A stretch of 33,731 nt of DNA from Alistipes sp. (GCA_017421945.1 JAFOHD010000026.1:1-33731); one strand, 5' to 3'; positions 1 to 8,820 are shown, counted from the first letter of the stretch. The notes: generated by a model not told the origin, from the sequence alone. A program made the numbers and translations.

Positions 1-2
1 CA

Positions 3-65
3 CAAGTCACTGGTACCAAAGCATATTATGAAGAAGATTGGTTTGAAATAATCGGTAAGTATTAA
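3..65 (+). CDS. 3' end of an unidentified + strand gene (partial)
   Basis: The first bases read openly in + strand frame 3 from the window edge to a TAA at 63-65, giving 20 residues that end in EDWFEIIGKY. The stop lies about 20 bases before a strong + strand terminator, as expected for the last gene of a transcript. Frame 1 is also open, but only to a TAA at 49-51, so the frame choice is uncertain. The fragment is too short to identify. Confidence 0.4.
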   Translation, partial: QVTGTKAYYEEDWFEIIGKY

Positions 66-83
66 GTGATAGCCCGCAAGGGC

Positions 84-120
84 AACCGCCACACCCCAAA
101 CGGGATGTGGCGGTTTTATT
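84..120 (+). terminator. Rho-independent terminator of the upstream + strand gene
   Basis: A perfect 10-bp stem (AACCGCCACA at 84-93 with its complement at 106-115), extended inward by C-G pairs, is followed by a T-rich tail (TTTTATTT) on the + strand. A smaller GCCC-GCAA-GGGC hairpin at 72-83 sits just before it. Read on the minus strand there is no T-run, so it does not look like a terminator for the MATE gene. Confidence 0.8.
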
Positions 121-158
121 TAGTGCCAATCAGGCAAATTTGTATAATAGTTAGCTGA

Positions 159-1544
159 TTATATACTCCTCTCCAGCGAAGGGTTCTCTTTAAGCTTACG
201 CAGCTGCAACCACAGCAGCACCGCAGCCAACACCGTAGAGGCAAAGTCGGCAATGGGGATAGAGTACCACACGCCATCGCCACCCAGCACCGGAGGCAGC
301 ACGAAAAGCAGGGGCACGATAAAGAGCAGCTGACGCGACACCGAGAGCAGTATGGCCCGCTTGGGCTTGCCGATGTGCTGGAAGAAGTTGCCCGCCACGA
401 TGTTGAAGCCCACGATGGGCAGCATCATAACCAGCAGACGCAGGCCTCGTGCCGAAGCCTCGATAAGCGTGGTAGCATCGCCCGTGCCGTCCTCGCTGAC
501 GAACATCCTGACCACCTGATAGGGGAACAACTCGCAGACCAGGAACCCAAACGTAGTGGTCGCAACAGCCCAGCCTACTGTCATCCACAGCGTGCTGATG
601 ACACGGTCGTACTTCCTTGCGCCGTAGTTATAGCCCACAATGGGCTGCATACCCTGCGTGAGTCCCATGACCACCATGGTAAAGAGAAATGCCACACGAT
701 TGGCAATGCCATAGGCTCCGATAGAGAGGTCACCACCCCACTCTCTGAGTTTGGTATTGACCAATATGACAACGACGCAGGCGCACGACTGAATCATAAA
801 AGGCGCCATGCCCACACCGATGATTCCCCTCACTATATCCCAGCGGAACTTGAAAATGCCGCTTCTAAAGCGCAGGAAACTGTCGGGACGCGAGAAGTGA
901 ACCAACTGAATGGCGAGCGACACCAGCTGCGAGATGACCGTAGCCCACGCCGAGCCAGCAATGCCCCACTTGAGCCACATGATAAACACCGCATCAAGTA
1001 CTCCGTTGAGTACAACCGAAATGATGGTGATGACCATAGCCTTGTTGGGATAGCCCGCCACACGAAGCATGCAGTTCAGGCCATGGAACATGTGCGTGAT
1101 GACATTGCCATAGAGAATTATGCGCATATACTCCCTGGCATAGGGTATAGATTGCTCGCTGGCACCGAAGAAGTAGAGCAGTTCGTCGAGATAGTACAAG
1201 CCGAAAACCATCAAAACAACGCCCAGCACCACATTCAGCAGCACCACATTGCCCAGGATGTTCTCCGCCGCAGCCTTGTTGCCCTGACCCAGACGTATGG
1301 AGGTCAATGCTGCCGAGCCTGCACCCACCATGGCTCCAAAGGCCGCCGTGAGGTTCATCATAGGCATAGTCAGAGCCAAGCCCGTGATGGCCATAGGCCC
1401 CACGCCCTGACCTACGAAGATGCTGTCAACGATGTTGTAGAGCGATGCCGCAACCTGCGCAATGATGGCAGGCATGGCATAGCGAAACAGCAATCGTCCG
1501 AGGTTGTCGGTACCTAATGATAATGGTGAATCTTGAACGCTCAT
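159..1544 (-). CDS. MATE-family multidrug/cation antiporter
   Basis: A 461-residue integral membrane protein with the 12-helix layout of MATE transporters, which export cationic drugs and metabolites across the inner membrane using a Na+ or H+ gradient. The N-terminal half shows family signatures: PAIIAQVAASLYNIVDSIFVG near residue 25-45 and GAGSAALTSIRLGQG near 75-90, followed by the short charged loop with Asn-Lys (GNKAAAE). The second half repeats the fold, with GLTQGMQPIVGYNYGARKYD near residue 295-315, the usual MepA-like signature. Length is normal for the family. The start at 1544 is the only sensible Met, since the next is residue 24. A TAnnTTTG box ends 7 bases upstream of the ATG, so the transcript is leaderless or nearly so and separate from the PPTase gene upstream. 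The substrate cannot be read from sequence. Confidence 0.92.
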   Translation of the reverse strand: MSVQDSPLSLGTDNLGRLLFRYAMPAIIAQVAASLYNIVDSIFVGQGVGPMAITGLALTMPMMNLTAAFGAMVGAGSAALTSIRLGQGNKAAAENILGNVVLLNVVLGVVLMVFGLYYLDELLYFFGASEQSIPYAREYMRIILYGNVITHMFHGLNCMLRVAGYPNKAMVITIISVVLNGVLDAVFIMWLKWGIAGSAWATVISQLVSLAIQLVHFSRPDSFLRFRSGIFKFRWDIVRGIIGVGMAPFMIQSCACVVVILVNTKLREWGGDLSIGAYGIANRVAFLFTMVVMGLTQGMQPIVGYNYGARKYDRVISTLWMTVGWAVATTTFGFLVCELFPYQVVRMFVSEDGTGDATTLIEASARGLRLLVMMLPIVGFNIVAGNFFQHIGKPKRAILLSVSRQLLFIVPLLFVLPPVLGGDGVWYSIPIADFASTVLAAVLLWLQLRKLKENPSLERSI

Positions 1545-1551
1545 AACGGCG

Positions 1552-1559
1552 CAAAGTTA
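1552..1559 (-). promoter_or_regulatory. Promoter -7 box for the MATE gene
   Basis: The minus strand reads TAACTTTG, matching the Bacteroidetes -7 consensus TAnnTTTG. No clear TTTG -33 element lies at 19-21 bases further upstream; an eight-base A-run (T-run on the coding strand) lies directly before the box. The ATG is so close that little or no 5' leader can exist. Confidence 0.55.
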
Positions 1560-1586
1560 CAAAAAAAATAAAGACACGATGCAGGA

Positions 1587-2192
1587 CTACAAGGTAAAAA
1601 CCAGAATATGTCCATCCTCAAGATGTTCGCATTGCAACTCAACCTGCAAAGAGAAAGCCTCTGCCACAAGATGCCACGACGACCCTGCGGGCTGAACAGA
1701 TTTCACAGATATATCACGTTTGAAATCGACACCCTCACGCCCCGCCATCTTATAGAGTGCCTCCTTGGCGCACCACACAACTCCTTGCCAATATTTTGAG
1801 TCGGAGAGCGCAGCCTCCGCCTCACTCATATAGCGCATGTGTACCCGCTCGAAGCATCGCTCCGCGCGCTCGACATCCACTCCGCAAGGCTCATTTGAGA
1901 GCATGACGGCAACCATGTCGGAGCAATGTGACACAGAGATATGTTTATACTGGGAATTTTTCAGCACGGGCTTGCCACTTGCAAGATACTCCACACTTGA
2001 CTCGGGCTCCATATCTCGCAACAGAGCTCGCCACGCAAGACGCTCACAACGGCGCGAAGCCGAGCCAAAGCCCTCCACCGAGCGCAAATCCTCAGCGCTC
2101 GCCGCACCCTCAAGTTGCGACAACTCGCCGATGGGTGCCACCGCAACAATGCCTCCCGGCACCATGAATCTATATGTGCTACTCGTGCGCAC
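1587..2192 (-). CDS. 4'-phosphopantetheinyl transferase (Sfp/AcpT superfamily)
   Basis: A 201-residue protein with the two defining motifs of the family: GVDVE at residues 104-108 (Mg2+ ligands Asp106 and Glu108) and WCAKEALYK from residue 140 (Glu144, Lys143), plus the substrate motif ISVSHC near 85-90. It moves phosphopantetheine from CoA onto a serine of a carrier protein, making holo-ACP. The first ATG overlaps the end of gldE by 14 bases; a second Met at residue 10 (start at 2165) would remove the overlap and is equally plausible. As last gene of the division/gldE block it is probably translated from that transcript. With no fatty-acid or polyketide genes nearby, its carrier protein cannot be named, though primary-metabolism ACP is most likely. 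Confidence 0.88.
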   Translation of the reverse strand: MRTSSTYRFMVPGGIVAVAPIGELSQLEGAASAEDLRSVEGFGSASRRCERLAWRALLRDMEPESSVEYLASGKPVLKNSQYKHISVSHCSDMVAVMLSNEPCGVDVERAERCFERVHMRYMSEAEAALSDSKYWQGVVWCAKEALYKMAGREGVDFKRDISVKSVQPAGSSWHLVAEAFSLQVELQCEHLEDGHILVFTL

Positions 2193-3471
2193 CCTTGCCT
2201 ATGACTACCTTAATCTTCTCCACCCTATGGGCATCCATAGCATGAACGGTAAAGCGGATATTATGAGCCTCGACCACATCGCCCTTCTTCAGCAGGTCGC
2301 GCTTAAGCTCAAGCATCAGGCCTGCGAGTGTCTCGGCACGGCCCTGCACATCCTGCATGCAATCCTCATCAAGCTCCAGCACACGCTCGAAGTCGCCGAT
2401 ATGGGTCTTACCATCGAAAAGGTAGGTGTTGGCATTCACACGCTCATAGAACGACTCATCGACATCGCTCTCATCGGAAATCTCACCCACAACCTCCTCC
2501 AGAATATCCTCAAGCGACACCAAACCCTGCGTAGCTCCATACTCATCAACCACGATGGCTATGTGAATCTTGTTCTCCTGAAAGTCACGCAACAGGTCAT
2601 CAATCTTCTTATGCTTGGGAATGAAGTATATCTTGCGCAGAAGCTGCTGCCAGCCATACTCGTTGCCACAGTTGATATAAGGCAACAAATCCTTGACATA
2701 GAGCGCGCCCTTGATGTTGTCCAAATCCTCGTCATAGACCGGGATACGCGAATAACCCGAGTCGATGATGGTAGCCTTCACCTCCTCGAAGCTCGCCGTA
2801 ATATCCAGGGCTGTGATATCGACACGTGGACGCATAATCTCCTCAACCTCGGTGTTCACGAAGTTGATGATACCCGACAGCATCTGCTGCTCCTCGCGCG
2901 AAGCACCACGAGCCAAATCCACAGCATCGGCCAACTGCTCCATAGAGATATCGTCCTGATGCGTAGCCATACGGCTCAGTCGGCCACCCGTGCGCACCAG
3001 CACATACGACAGCGGATAGGTAACAAAGCGGAACATCTTTATGGGATAGACCACAAAACGAGCGAAACTCTTAGGGTTACTCTGCGAAAAGACCTTGGGA
3101 AGAATCTCACCAAAGAGCAGCAGCAGGAACGTAACAAGCACCGACTTGATGACAAATTCAAGAGTGGAGCTCGTGAACTTAAACATCGAATCGATGATAT
3201 TTGACGTAAGAATTACGATGCCGATGTTCACCATATTATTAGTCACCAGAATCGTAGCCAGCAACTCATCGACATCGCCCAGCAGGCCGAGTATAGCCTT
3301 GTCACGCAAGTCTCCGCTATCCTCCATCTCGCTCTTCTGATGGTGAGTGAGCGAGAAAAACGCCACCTCGGAACCCGACACAAGAGCCGAGATACAAAGC
3401 AACAACACGCTCACTGCCAGCATGATGCCAACGTCGAGCGTGAAGCCTTGATATATGATACTACCGTCCAA
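2179..3471 (-). CDS. gldE: GldE-type CNNM/CorC-HlyC membrane protein with CBS domains
   Basis: A 430-residue protein with three parts: an N-terminal DUF21/CNNM membrane domain with about four hydrophobic segments (roughly residues 13-190), a pair of CBS domains (about 205-325, beginning at IMRPRVDITAL and ending in GATQGLVSLEDILEEVVGEI), and a C-terminal CorC_HlyC domain (about 340-425). CNNM proteins are linked to Mg2+/divalent cation efflux. The Bacteroidetes member is called GldE for its association with gliding genes in Flavobacterium, but non-gliding gut Bacteroidales also have it, so no motility is implied. It begins 11 bases after ftsZ ends and runs into the PPTase gene, so it is co-transcribed with the division genes. 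Confidence 0.88.
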   Translation of the reverse strand: MDGSIIYQGFTLDVGIMLAVSVLLLCISALVSGSEVAFFSLTHHQKSEMEDSGDLRDKAILGLLGDVDELLATILVTNNMVNIGIVILTSNIIDSMFKFTSSTLEFVIKSVLVTFLLLLFGEILPKVFSQSNPKSFARFVVYPIKMFRFVTYPLSYVLVRTGGRLSRMATHQDDISMEQLADAVDLARGASREEQQMLSGIINFVNTEVEEIMRPRVDITALDITASFEEVKATIIDSGYSRIPVYDEDLDNIKGALYVKDLLPYINCGNEYGWQQLLRKIYFIPKHKKIDDLLRDFQENKIHIAIVVDEYGATQGLVSLEDILEEVVGEISDESDVDESFYERVNANTYLFDGKTHIGDFERVLELDEDCMQDVQGRAETLAGLMLELKRDLLKKGDVVEAHNIRFTVHAMDAHRVEKIKVVIGKGAHE

Positions 3472-3482
3472 TACTACTCAAA

Positions 3483-4781
3483 TTAAAACAAACAATTATC
3501 GTCAGTGCTCACATTCGTCTGTTCCTCCTTTAAGACAGTCTTGCTACCCTTGGTGCTTTCGACTACCATCTGTGAGCCGTAACGCACATACGCTGGCACA
3601 CGCTCAACGGTTTCCATATTATCGTACTTCGAAGGCTTGCGCTCAAGCAACGGAGGAGTAGATGGAGGTAACACTATGTCGGGATTTACCATCTGCGACT
3701 TTGGCATAACGGGCTTCTCAACAACGATATCCTCTTCGATAGCCACCTGGGGCACATCCGCAAACTCGGGCTGCTCGTGGTCATCGGTGAAACCTGTGGC
3801 TACAACAACGACCTCCAGCACGCCATCGGCCAAAGGCTTGGCACTTACACCCCAAATGATGTCTGCGCTGTGAGCACTGCCATCCTCATCAGTGTAGCTG
3901 GCGTACTCCTGAATGTAGTTAATAACCTCCATAGCCTCGTCGTAGCTGATGTCGTCGATGCTCGACGCTGCAACATTAAGCAGAATCTTCTTTGCACCCG
4001 AGATAAGGCTGCGGTTAAGTAATGGAGAGCAAAGTGAGCGACGTGCAGCCTCAACAGCGCGGTTATCGCCTTCGGCCGATGCTACACCCATGTGGGCACG
4101 ACCGCTACCTCGCATAACACGCTCCAAATCGGCAAAATCGACACGTATGAACGCCTCCTTGACAGTGATAATCTCAGCAATACCCTTAGTTGCAGATGCC
4201 AGGATATCGTCAGCCTTACCAAAAGCCTTCTTGATAGGGAGCTTGCCATACATCTCGCGGATGCTCTCGTTCTGAATCACAAGCAACGAATCAACATACT
4301 TGCGCAGCTCCTCAATACCACGCTCCGCCTGCTCAACACGTGCAGGGCCCTCGGCCTTGAATGGCGAGGTTACGTTGGCGACTGTAAGCAGACCCATATC
4401 GTGAGCCAGCTTGGCAATAACGGGAGAGGCTCCTGTACCTGTACCACCACCCATACCGGCAGCGATAAAGACCATCTTGGTGCCGTTGGCCTCAAGGTAC
4501 TGCTTAATCTGGTCGAGCGACTCCATAGCAAGCTCGGAACCGCGCTCGGGGTTATTTCCCGCGCCCAAACCTGGGCCCATGATAATTTTATTCTCATCGG
4601 GAATGTCCAGATTATCCAATGCGCCCTTATCGGTATTACATGCGAGGAAATTTACTCCCGTAATACCAATGTTCCACATATAATTCAGCGCATTTCCACC
4701 TGCACCACCAACTCCAATGACTGTTATTATAGATGTACCTCCTCTCTTAGGTACTGACAACTCGTTCAATAAATCTCCCAT
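3483..4781 (-). CDS. ftsZ: Cell division GTPase FtsZ
   Basis: A 432-residue tubulin homologue that polymerises into the Z-ring at midcell. The nucleotide-binding signature GMGGGTGTGAS is at about residues 109-118, with the N-terminal glycine-rich loop VIGVGGAGGNALNYM near 21-35. The T7 loop, which completes the GTPase site of the neighbouring subunit, reads RVDFAD at 213-218; the first position is Arg where most bacterial FtsZ have Asn. The GTPase and C-terminal domains end near residue 330, followed by a linker and a tail containing VPAYVRYG and ending DDNCLF. This tail differs from the proteobacterial conserved C-terminal peptide, so binding partners may differ. The gene lies 12 bases after ftsA and just before gldE in the dcw-type operon. 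Confidence 0.97.
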   Translation of the reverse strand: MGDLLNELSVPKRGGTSIITVIGVGGAGGNALNYMWNIGITGVNFLACNTDKGALDNLDIPDENKIIMGPGLGAGNNPERGSELAMESLDQIKQYLEANGTKMVFIAAGMGGGTGTGASPVIAKLAHDMGLLTVANVTSPFKAEGPARVEQAERGIEELRKYVDSLLVIQNESIREMYGKLPIKKAFGKADDILASATKGIAEIITVKEAFIRVDFADLERVMRGSGRAHMGVASAEGDNRAVEAARRSLCSPLLNRSLISGAKKILLNVAASSIDDISYDEAMEVINYIQEYASYTDEDGSAHSADIIWGVSAKPLADGVLEVVVVATGFTDDHEQPEFADVPQVAIEEDIVVEKPVMPKSQMVNPDIVLPPSTPPLLERKPSKYDNMETVERVPAYVRYGSQMVVESTKGSKTVLKEEQTNVSTDDNCLF

Positions 4782-4793
4782 TGCTCTTACTTG

Positions 4794-6266
4794 TTAAAAA
4801 TCATCATCGACATCTTCATCGCCATCTTCTGGCTTAAATGCTCCATCAATAAATTTCGTGAGTGAGGTCTTAAGTCTGCCAAAAATACCATGCGACTTGC
4901 GCTCCTCGCTTTCCTCCTCCAAGTCCTCGATGTCATCAACCTTAATCTTTGAATCATCCTCCATAGGCTCGCTCTCCTCGCTCCAATTATCATTGGATGG
5001 AGTCTGAGGCTCCTCCTGCACAGAAGGGGTCACCACAGAAGGACCCTGCTCAACGGCAGGCGACACAGCAATACCCTTCGAAGGTGCTGCAGTTTGCAAC
5101 TCACGGATAGGACACGCACCGGTCTTAGCACCTCGCAACAACAGCGAAATTGCCATCGTGAGGTTTGGAGAAGAGACCCAATCCAAAGCCTCGGTTGCAA
5201 TACCCATCTCGGCGCATGACACACGCACCTCCTGAGATGTAATCTTCTGGAAGAGGTCGGCAATATGGTCCAACGAAGCTCCACCTCCCGTCAGAACAAT
5301 TCCTGCGGCAAGCTTCTTGGCATAGCCCGACTCTCGAATCTCAGCCCACACATACTCGGCAATCTCCGACATGCGAGCCTCGATAACTGTTGCAAGGTTC
5401 AATCGCTGGATAGGCTTAATGGCTCTGCTACCACTGTGGATGTCGATTCTCTCGTCGGGAGTAAGCTCTACCATAGCTGAGCCGTAGCGACGCTTAAGAG
5501 TCTCCACAGTCTTGGGAGGAATGGTTCCTGCGTAGGCTCTGATATCAGAGTTTACAACAGCACCACCCATAGGGATTGTGGCTATGTAACGCAACACGCC
5601 GCCATAGTAAACCGCAACGTCGGTCACACCGCTACCAATATCTACAACTGCTACACCATCCTCACGCTCATCGCTATTGACAACCGACTCGCCGATAATG
5701 GTAGCTCCGGCATAGAAGTTGCGAATCTTGATGCCTGCACCCATGAAGACACGCACCAAACGCTCCTTTGCCATATGCTCGCAAAGAATGAAGTTATAGG
5801 TAGAAGAGAGTTGCGGGCTGTAACATCCCACAGGATTCTTCATCTCAACGCCCGACGTACCCTTGTAGGTGATGGGGTAATAATCCATAATCGTTTCACC
5901 ATCGGCCGATTTAACGCTACGCATTCTCTCGCACAACGCATTCACGTCGCGCTGCGAGATACACGCCTCCTTATCCTCTACAAAGACGTGATCGGTATAA
6001 CGCGCACAACGCACAAACTTACCCGAAATGCTAACATCTGCATCGGTAATAATTATACCCGCCTGCTGCTCGGCACGCTCACGCGCACGACGCAACGAAT
6101 CGGTAACCATTTGGCTATTATCTACCAAACCAGCCTTCATGCCTTCACATGGCTCTGCGACTATGGTCTCAATATTGATTGCGCCCGAATCAGCTATTGA
6201 ACCCACGGCAATAACTACTTCTGACGAACCAACATCGATGGCAACAACATACTTCTTCTTATCCAC
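4794..6266 (-). CDS. ftsA: Cell division protein FtsA
   Basis: A 490-residue actin-like ATPase that tethers FtsZ filaments to the membrane. The actin-fold motifs are present: phosphate-1 (AIDVGSSEVV near residue 9-18), phosphate-2 (VVDIGSGVTDVAVYYGG near 207-223) and the adenosine motif (GIVLTGGGASL near 325). An SHV-like 1C domain lies between the first two. A long acidic linker (about 395-455) leads to an amphipathic helix, HGIFGRLKTSLTKFIDGAF, the likely membrane-targeting sequence. Unusually it is followed by a tail of about a dozen mostly acidic residues, whereas the helix is commonly terminal. The gene is 41 bases after ftsQ and 12 before ftsZ, the conserved order. Confidence 0.95.
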   Translation of the reverse strand: MDKKKYVVAIDVGSSEVVIAVGSIADSGAINIETIVAEPCEGMKAGLVDNSQMVTDSLRRARERAEQQAGIIITDADVSISGKFVRCARYTDHVFVEDKEACISQRDVNALCERMRSVKSADGETIMDYYPITYKGTSGVEMKNPVGCYSPQLSSTYNFILCEHMAKERLVRVFMGAGIKIRNFYAGATIIGESVVNSDEREDGVAVVDIGSGVTDVAVYYGGVLRYIATIPMGGAVVNSDIRAYAGTIPPKTVETLKRRYGSAMVELTPDERIDIHSGSRAIKPIQRLNLATVIEARMSEIAEYVWAEIRESGYAKKLAAGIVLTGGGASLDHIADLFQKITSQEVRVSCAEMGIATEALDWVSSPNLTMAISLLLRGAKTGACPIRELQTAAPSKGIAVSPAVEQGPSVVTPSVQEEPQTPSNDNWSEESEPMEDDSKIKVDDIEDLEEESEERKSHGIFGRLKTSLTKFIDGAFKPEDGDEDVDDDF

Positions 6267-6307
6267 GATACTGCAACTTTATCTATTTTTATTACTAATT
6301 TTCTCTC

Positions 6308-7432
6308 CTACTTTGAACATACAACCTGATTGGCATACTCCACCGAGATGGTACGGAATTCATTCCAGCCCAAGTTTTTGAGTCCATTCTGATAAAACGA
6401 AAGCAACCTGTCAAGTTTATCTTCAACAAGTTCCTCATCGCCAACCCTGCCAAACAGCACCCGATGGGTGCCTGTTCGAGGTATAAGCTCCAACTGAAGG
6501 TCTCCATTACTCATTGAAGAGGCCACAATTTGAACTATCTCGGCACTCCAGAACGAATCCTCCTCTATATATTTCACAAAGTTAATGAGTTTACTTAAAT
6601 CTTCATATCTTTTAAGCAACTTTTTTTGTCTGTCGCGCTCAAGATTTTGGCGGGCGGTAACAGCATTTAGTTTTTTAGTATTCTCGCGCCGCCAAAAATT
6701 ATATCGTTTATAGAGAGCTGCCTTCTCGATTTTCTTGGCTCGAATACGCTTCTCGAATGACTCTTCGCTCTCGAACCACCCACGATAACGTATGATGCCT
6801 TGCTTGCTAACGCGCATACGCCGCACCTCACGCACCGAATCTCGAATCTCTTTCTCGCGGTCAAACAGAGGTTTCTTCTCCTGCTGCAAAGAGGCGATAC
6901 GCTCGTTTGATTCATCGATGAGCTGCGTAATATGGTCTTTGACAAATCCCACATAATCTCGCTCAAGCGGTGGTCGATACGGGCCAGAAACAACAGGCAC
7001 ATAGACCGATGAGCGGCGGGGTGCGGGAAATGCGAAGCCCTCACTCGTAAGGTAACAATCATAACCATCTACGCGTAATCTGAGCAGAGGTTTGCGCTGA
7101 CTGACAATAACATGCAGCACTCCGTCATGTGTGATGTGGGCATTTGCCCTATCGACAAATCCATTGCTACGTATCACATTCTCAATACCGACCAAATCAA
7201 CCTTATTGATAGGCTCTCCGATGGTGGGTATTTTGCTCTGCGAAATCCACTTCGCAACCAACTGCTGCGACACAAGTGTTTCATCGGGCAGACTATCGAG
7301 GATAGCTACATCGAGGCTCTGTACCAACATTGTAGCATCGTGCTGCTGTGAGCGTTTGTGAAACAACACCACAAACCCCACTACTGCACACCACAGCAAT
7401 ACCATGCCCGCTATTTTCCACACTCGTCGCAT
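6308..7432 (-). CDS. ftsQ: Cell division protein FtsQ/DivIB with a large charged helical insertion
   Basis: A 374-residue bitopic protein: short cytoplasmic tail, one transmembrane helix (residues 7-24), then a POTRA-like region (about 35-110) and beta domain. Position between murC and ftsA and the motif run IENVIRSNGFVDRANAHI then HVIVSQRKPLLRLRVDG support FtsQ, which recruits FtsL/FtsB and septal synthases. The beta-domain sequence breaks near residue 157 and resumes near 281 (LINFVKYIEEDSFW). Between lie about 120 residues rich in Lys, Arg and Glu with long helical or coiled-coil potential. Family members I know from other Bacteroidetes are nearer 240-300 residues, so this is an expansion. 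The start ATG overlaps the murC stop in a TAATG, implying translational coupling. Confidence 0.85.
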   Translation of the reverse strand: MRRVWKIAGMVLLWCAVVGFVVLFHKRSQQHDATMLVQSLDVAILDSLPDETLVSQQLVAKWISQSKIPTIGEPINKVDLVGIENVIRSNGFVDRANAHITHDGVLHVIVSQRKPLLRLRVDGYDCYLTSEGFAFPAPRRSSVYVPVVSGPYRPPLERDYVGFVKDHITQLIDESNERIASLQQEKKPLFDREKEIRDSVREVRRMRVSKQGIIRYRGWFESEESFEKRIRAKKIEKAALYKRYNFWRRENTKKLNAVTARQNLERDRQKKLLKRYEDLSKLINFVKYIEEDSFWSAEIVQIVASSMSNGDLQLELIPRTGTHRVLFGRVGDEELVEDKLDRLLSFYQNGLKNLGWNEFRTISVEYANQVVCSK

Positions 7433-8817
7433 TACGCCTTCTTCTCCAACTCTTTAGCTATTGCACCACAATAGGCATCAATATTTCCTGCACCGAAGCT
7501 CACTACCACATCTGTTGTCGCGGCACCAAGGCTCTCGGCCAGATTCTCCCGCTCGCATATCGATACGGGAACACCCACAAGTTTGGCAATCATCTCCGAC
7601 CCGACACCCTCGATAGGCTCCTCGCGTGCAGGATAGATAGGCACCAGCACCACCTCGTCGGCATGCGACAAAGCCTGAGCAAACTCACGATACAAGTCAC
7701 GTGTGCGAGTGTAGAGATGAGGCTGGAACACCGCCGTGAGCTTACGCCCGGGGAACATCTTTCGCACAGAGGTAATCGTCGCCTCCAACTCCTCGGGGTG
7801 GTGGGCATAGTCGTCCATATATACCTGGCGAGGGGTGTTCACATAGAACTCAAACCTACGCTTAACGCCCTGAAACTGAGCCAAGCCCTGTCGCAGCAAC
7901 TCCTCATCCAAATCTTCACCACGACGCTTCGCCGCACACCACATCGATGCCACAGCTGCCACGGCATTCTCGACATTCACCCAGCCGGGGATACCCAGGT
8001 GACAACCCTTGATAACCCCGTCGGGAGTAACCACATCGAAATCGTAATATCCTCCCTCACAGAGCTGTATATTTGTCGCATGGAAATCACTCTGCTCACA
8101 ATCATAACTATAACGCCATATATCCACACCCTCAGGCAACGGGATATCGACACCCTGCTTCAACACAAGTGCACCACCCTGCTTGATAAGGGCTGCAAAC
8201 TCTCCAAATGCCTCAACAACAGCCTCAAACGTGCCGTAGATATCGAGGTGGTCGGGAGCTACCGATGTGATGACTGCCACATCGGGGTTAAGCCTGAGGA
8301 ACGAGCGGTCGAACTCATCAGCCTCCACCGCCAGACGATTACCCTCGCCCAGCACAAGATTGCTGCTGAAGTTCTTCGATATTCCACCCAGAAAGGCATT
8401 GCCACCCACGCCACACGCATGGTTGAGCCACGCAATGAGTGTCGAGGTTGTGGTCTTGCCATGAGTACCTGCCACAGCCATAACATACTTACCCTCCGAA
8501 AGATGGCCAAGCATCTGCGAGCGTTTCTCCATCTTGAAGCCGCCACGGCGGAAGTACTGCATCTGGGGATGCTCCTCGGGGACTGCGGGGGTATAGACCA
8601 CAAGCGTGGAGTTTACAAAACGATAAGCAGAGGGGATATGCTCGACACCATCCTTGTAACACACCGTAGCACCCTCGGCCTCAAGCTCACGCGTGAGAGG
8701 GGTTTCGGTACGGTCGTAACCGGCGACTATCTTACCCTCGTGCAGAAAATAGCGAGCCAAGGCACTCATGCCTATGCCGCCAATACCCATGAAATATATG
8801 TTATTAAAGTGTTTCAT
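7432..8817 (-). CDS. murC: UDP-N-acetylmuramate--L-alanine ligase
   Basis: A 461-residue cytoplasmic Mur ligase that adds L-alanine to UDP-MurNAc using ATP, the first step of the peptidoglycan stem peptide. The N-terminal Rossmann motif GIGGIGMSALARYFLHEG (residues 11-28) binds the UDP substrate. The ATP P-loop is GTHGKTTT near residue 117. The central signature EADEFDRSFLRLNP and the C-terminal motif DDYAHHPEE, both typical of MurC rather than MurD/E/F, are present. Length is standard. It starts 3 bases after murG ends and overlaps ftsQ by one base. Confidence 0.97.
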   Translation of the reverse strand: MKHFNNIYFMGIGGIGMSALARYFLHEGKIVAGYDRTETPLTRELEAEGATVCYKDGVEHIPSAYRFVNSTLVVYTPAVPEEHPQMQYFRRGGFKMEKRSQMLGHLSEGKYVMAVAGTHGKTTTSTLIAWLNHACGVGGNAFLGGISKNFSSNLVLGEGNRLAVEADEFDRSFLRLNPDVAVITSVAPDHLDIYGTFEAVVEAFGEFAALIKQGGALVLKQGVDIPLPEGVDIWRYSYDCEQSDFHATNIQLCEGGYYDFDVVTPDGVIKGCHLGIPGWVNVENAVAAVASMWCAAKRRGEDLDEELLRQGLAQFQGVKRRFEFYVNTPRQVYMDDYAHHPEELEATITSVRKMFPGRKLTAVFQPHLYTRTRDLYREFAQALSHADEVVLVPIYPAREEPIEGVGSEMIAKLVGVPVSICERENLAESLGAATTDVVVSFGAGNIDAYCGAIAKELEKKA

Positions 8818-8820
8818 ACG

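Noticed and set aside
375-1517. Open frame of 380 codons on the + strand opposite the MATE gene
   Set aside because: Composition (very rich in His, Arg, Gln and Asn) is non-protein-like and it mirrors a clear membrane protein.
1837-3204. Open frame of 455 codons on the + strand opposite PPTase and gldE
   Set aside because: Antisense shadow of two well-supported genes; no recognisable motif or promoter.
2179-3471. gldE as evidence of gliding motility or a type 9 secretion locus
   Set aside because: No other gld, spr or por genes are in the window, and gldE is widespread in non-gliding Bacteroidales.
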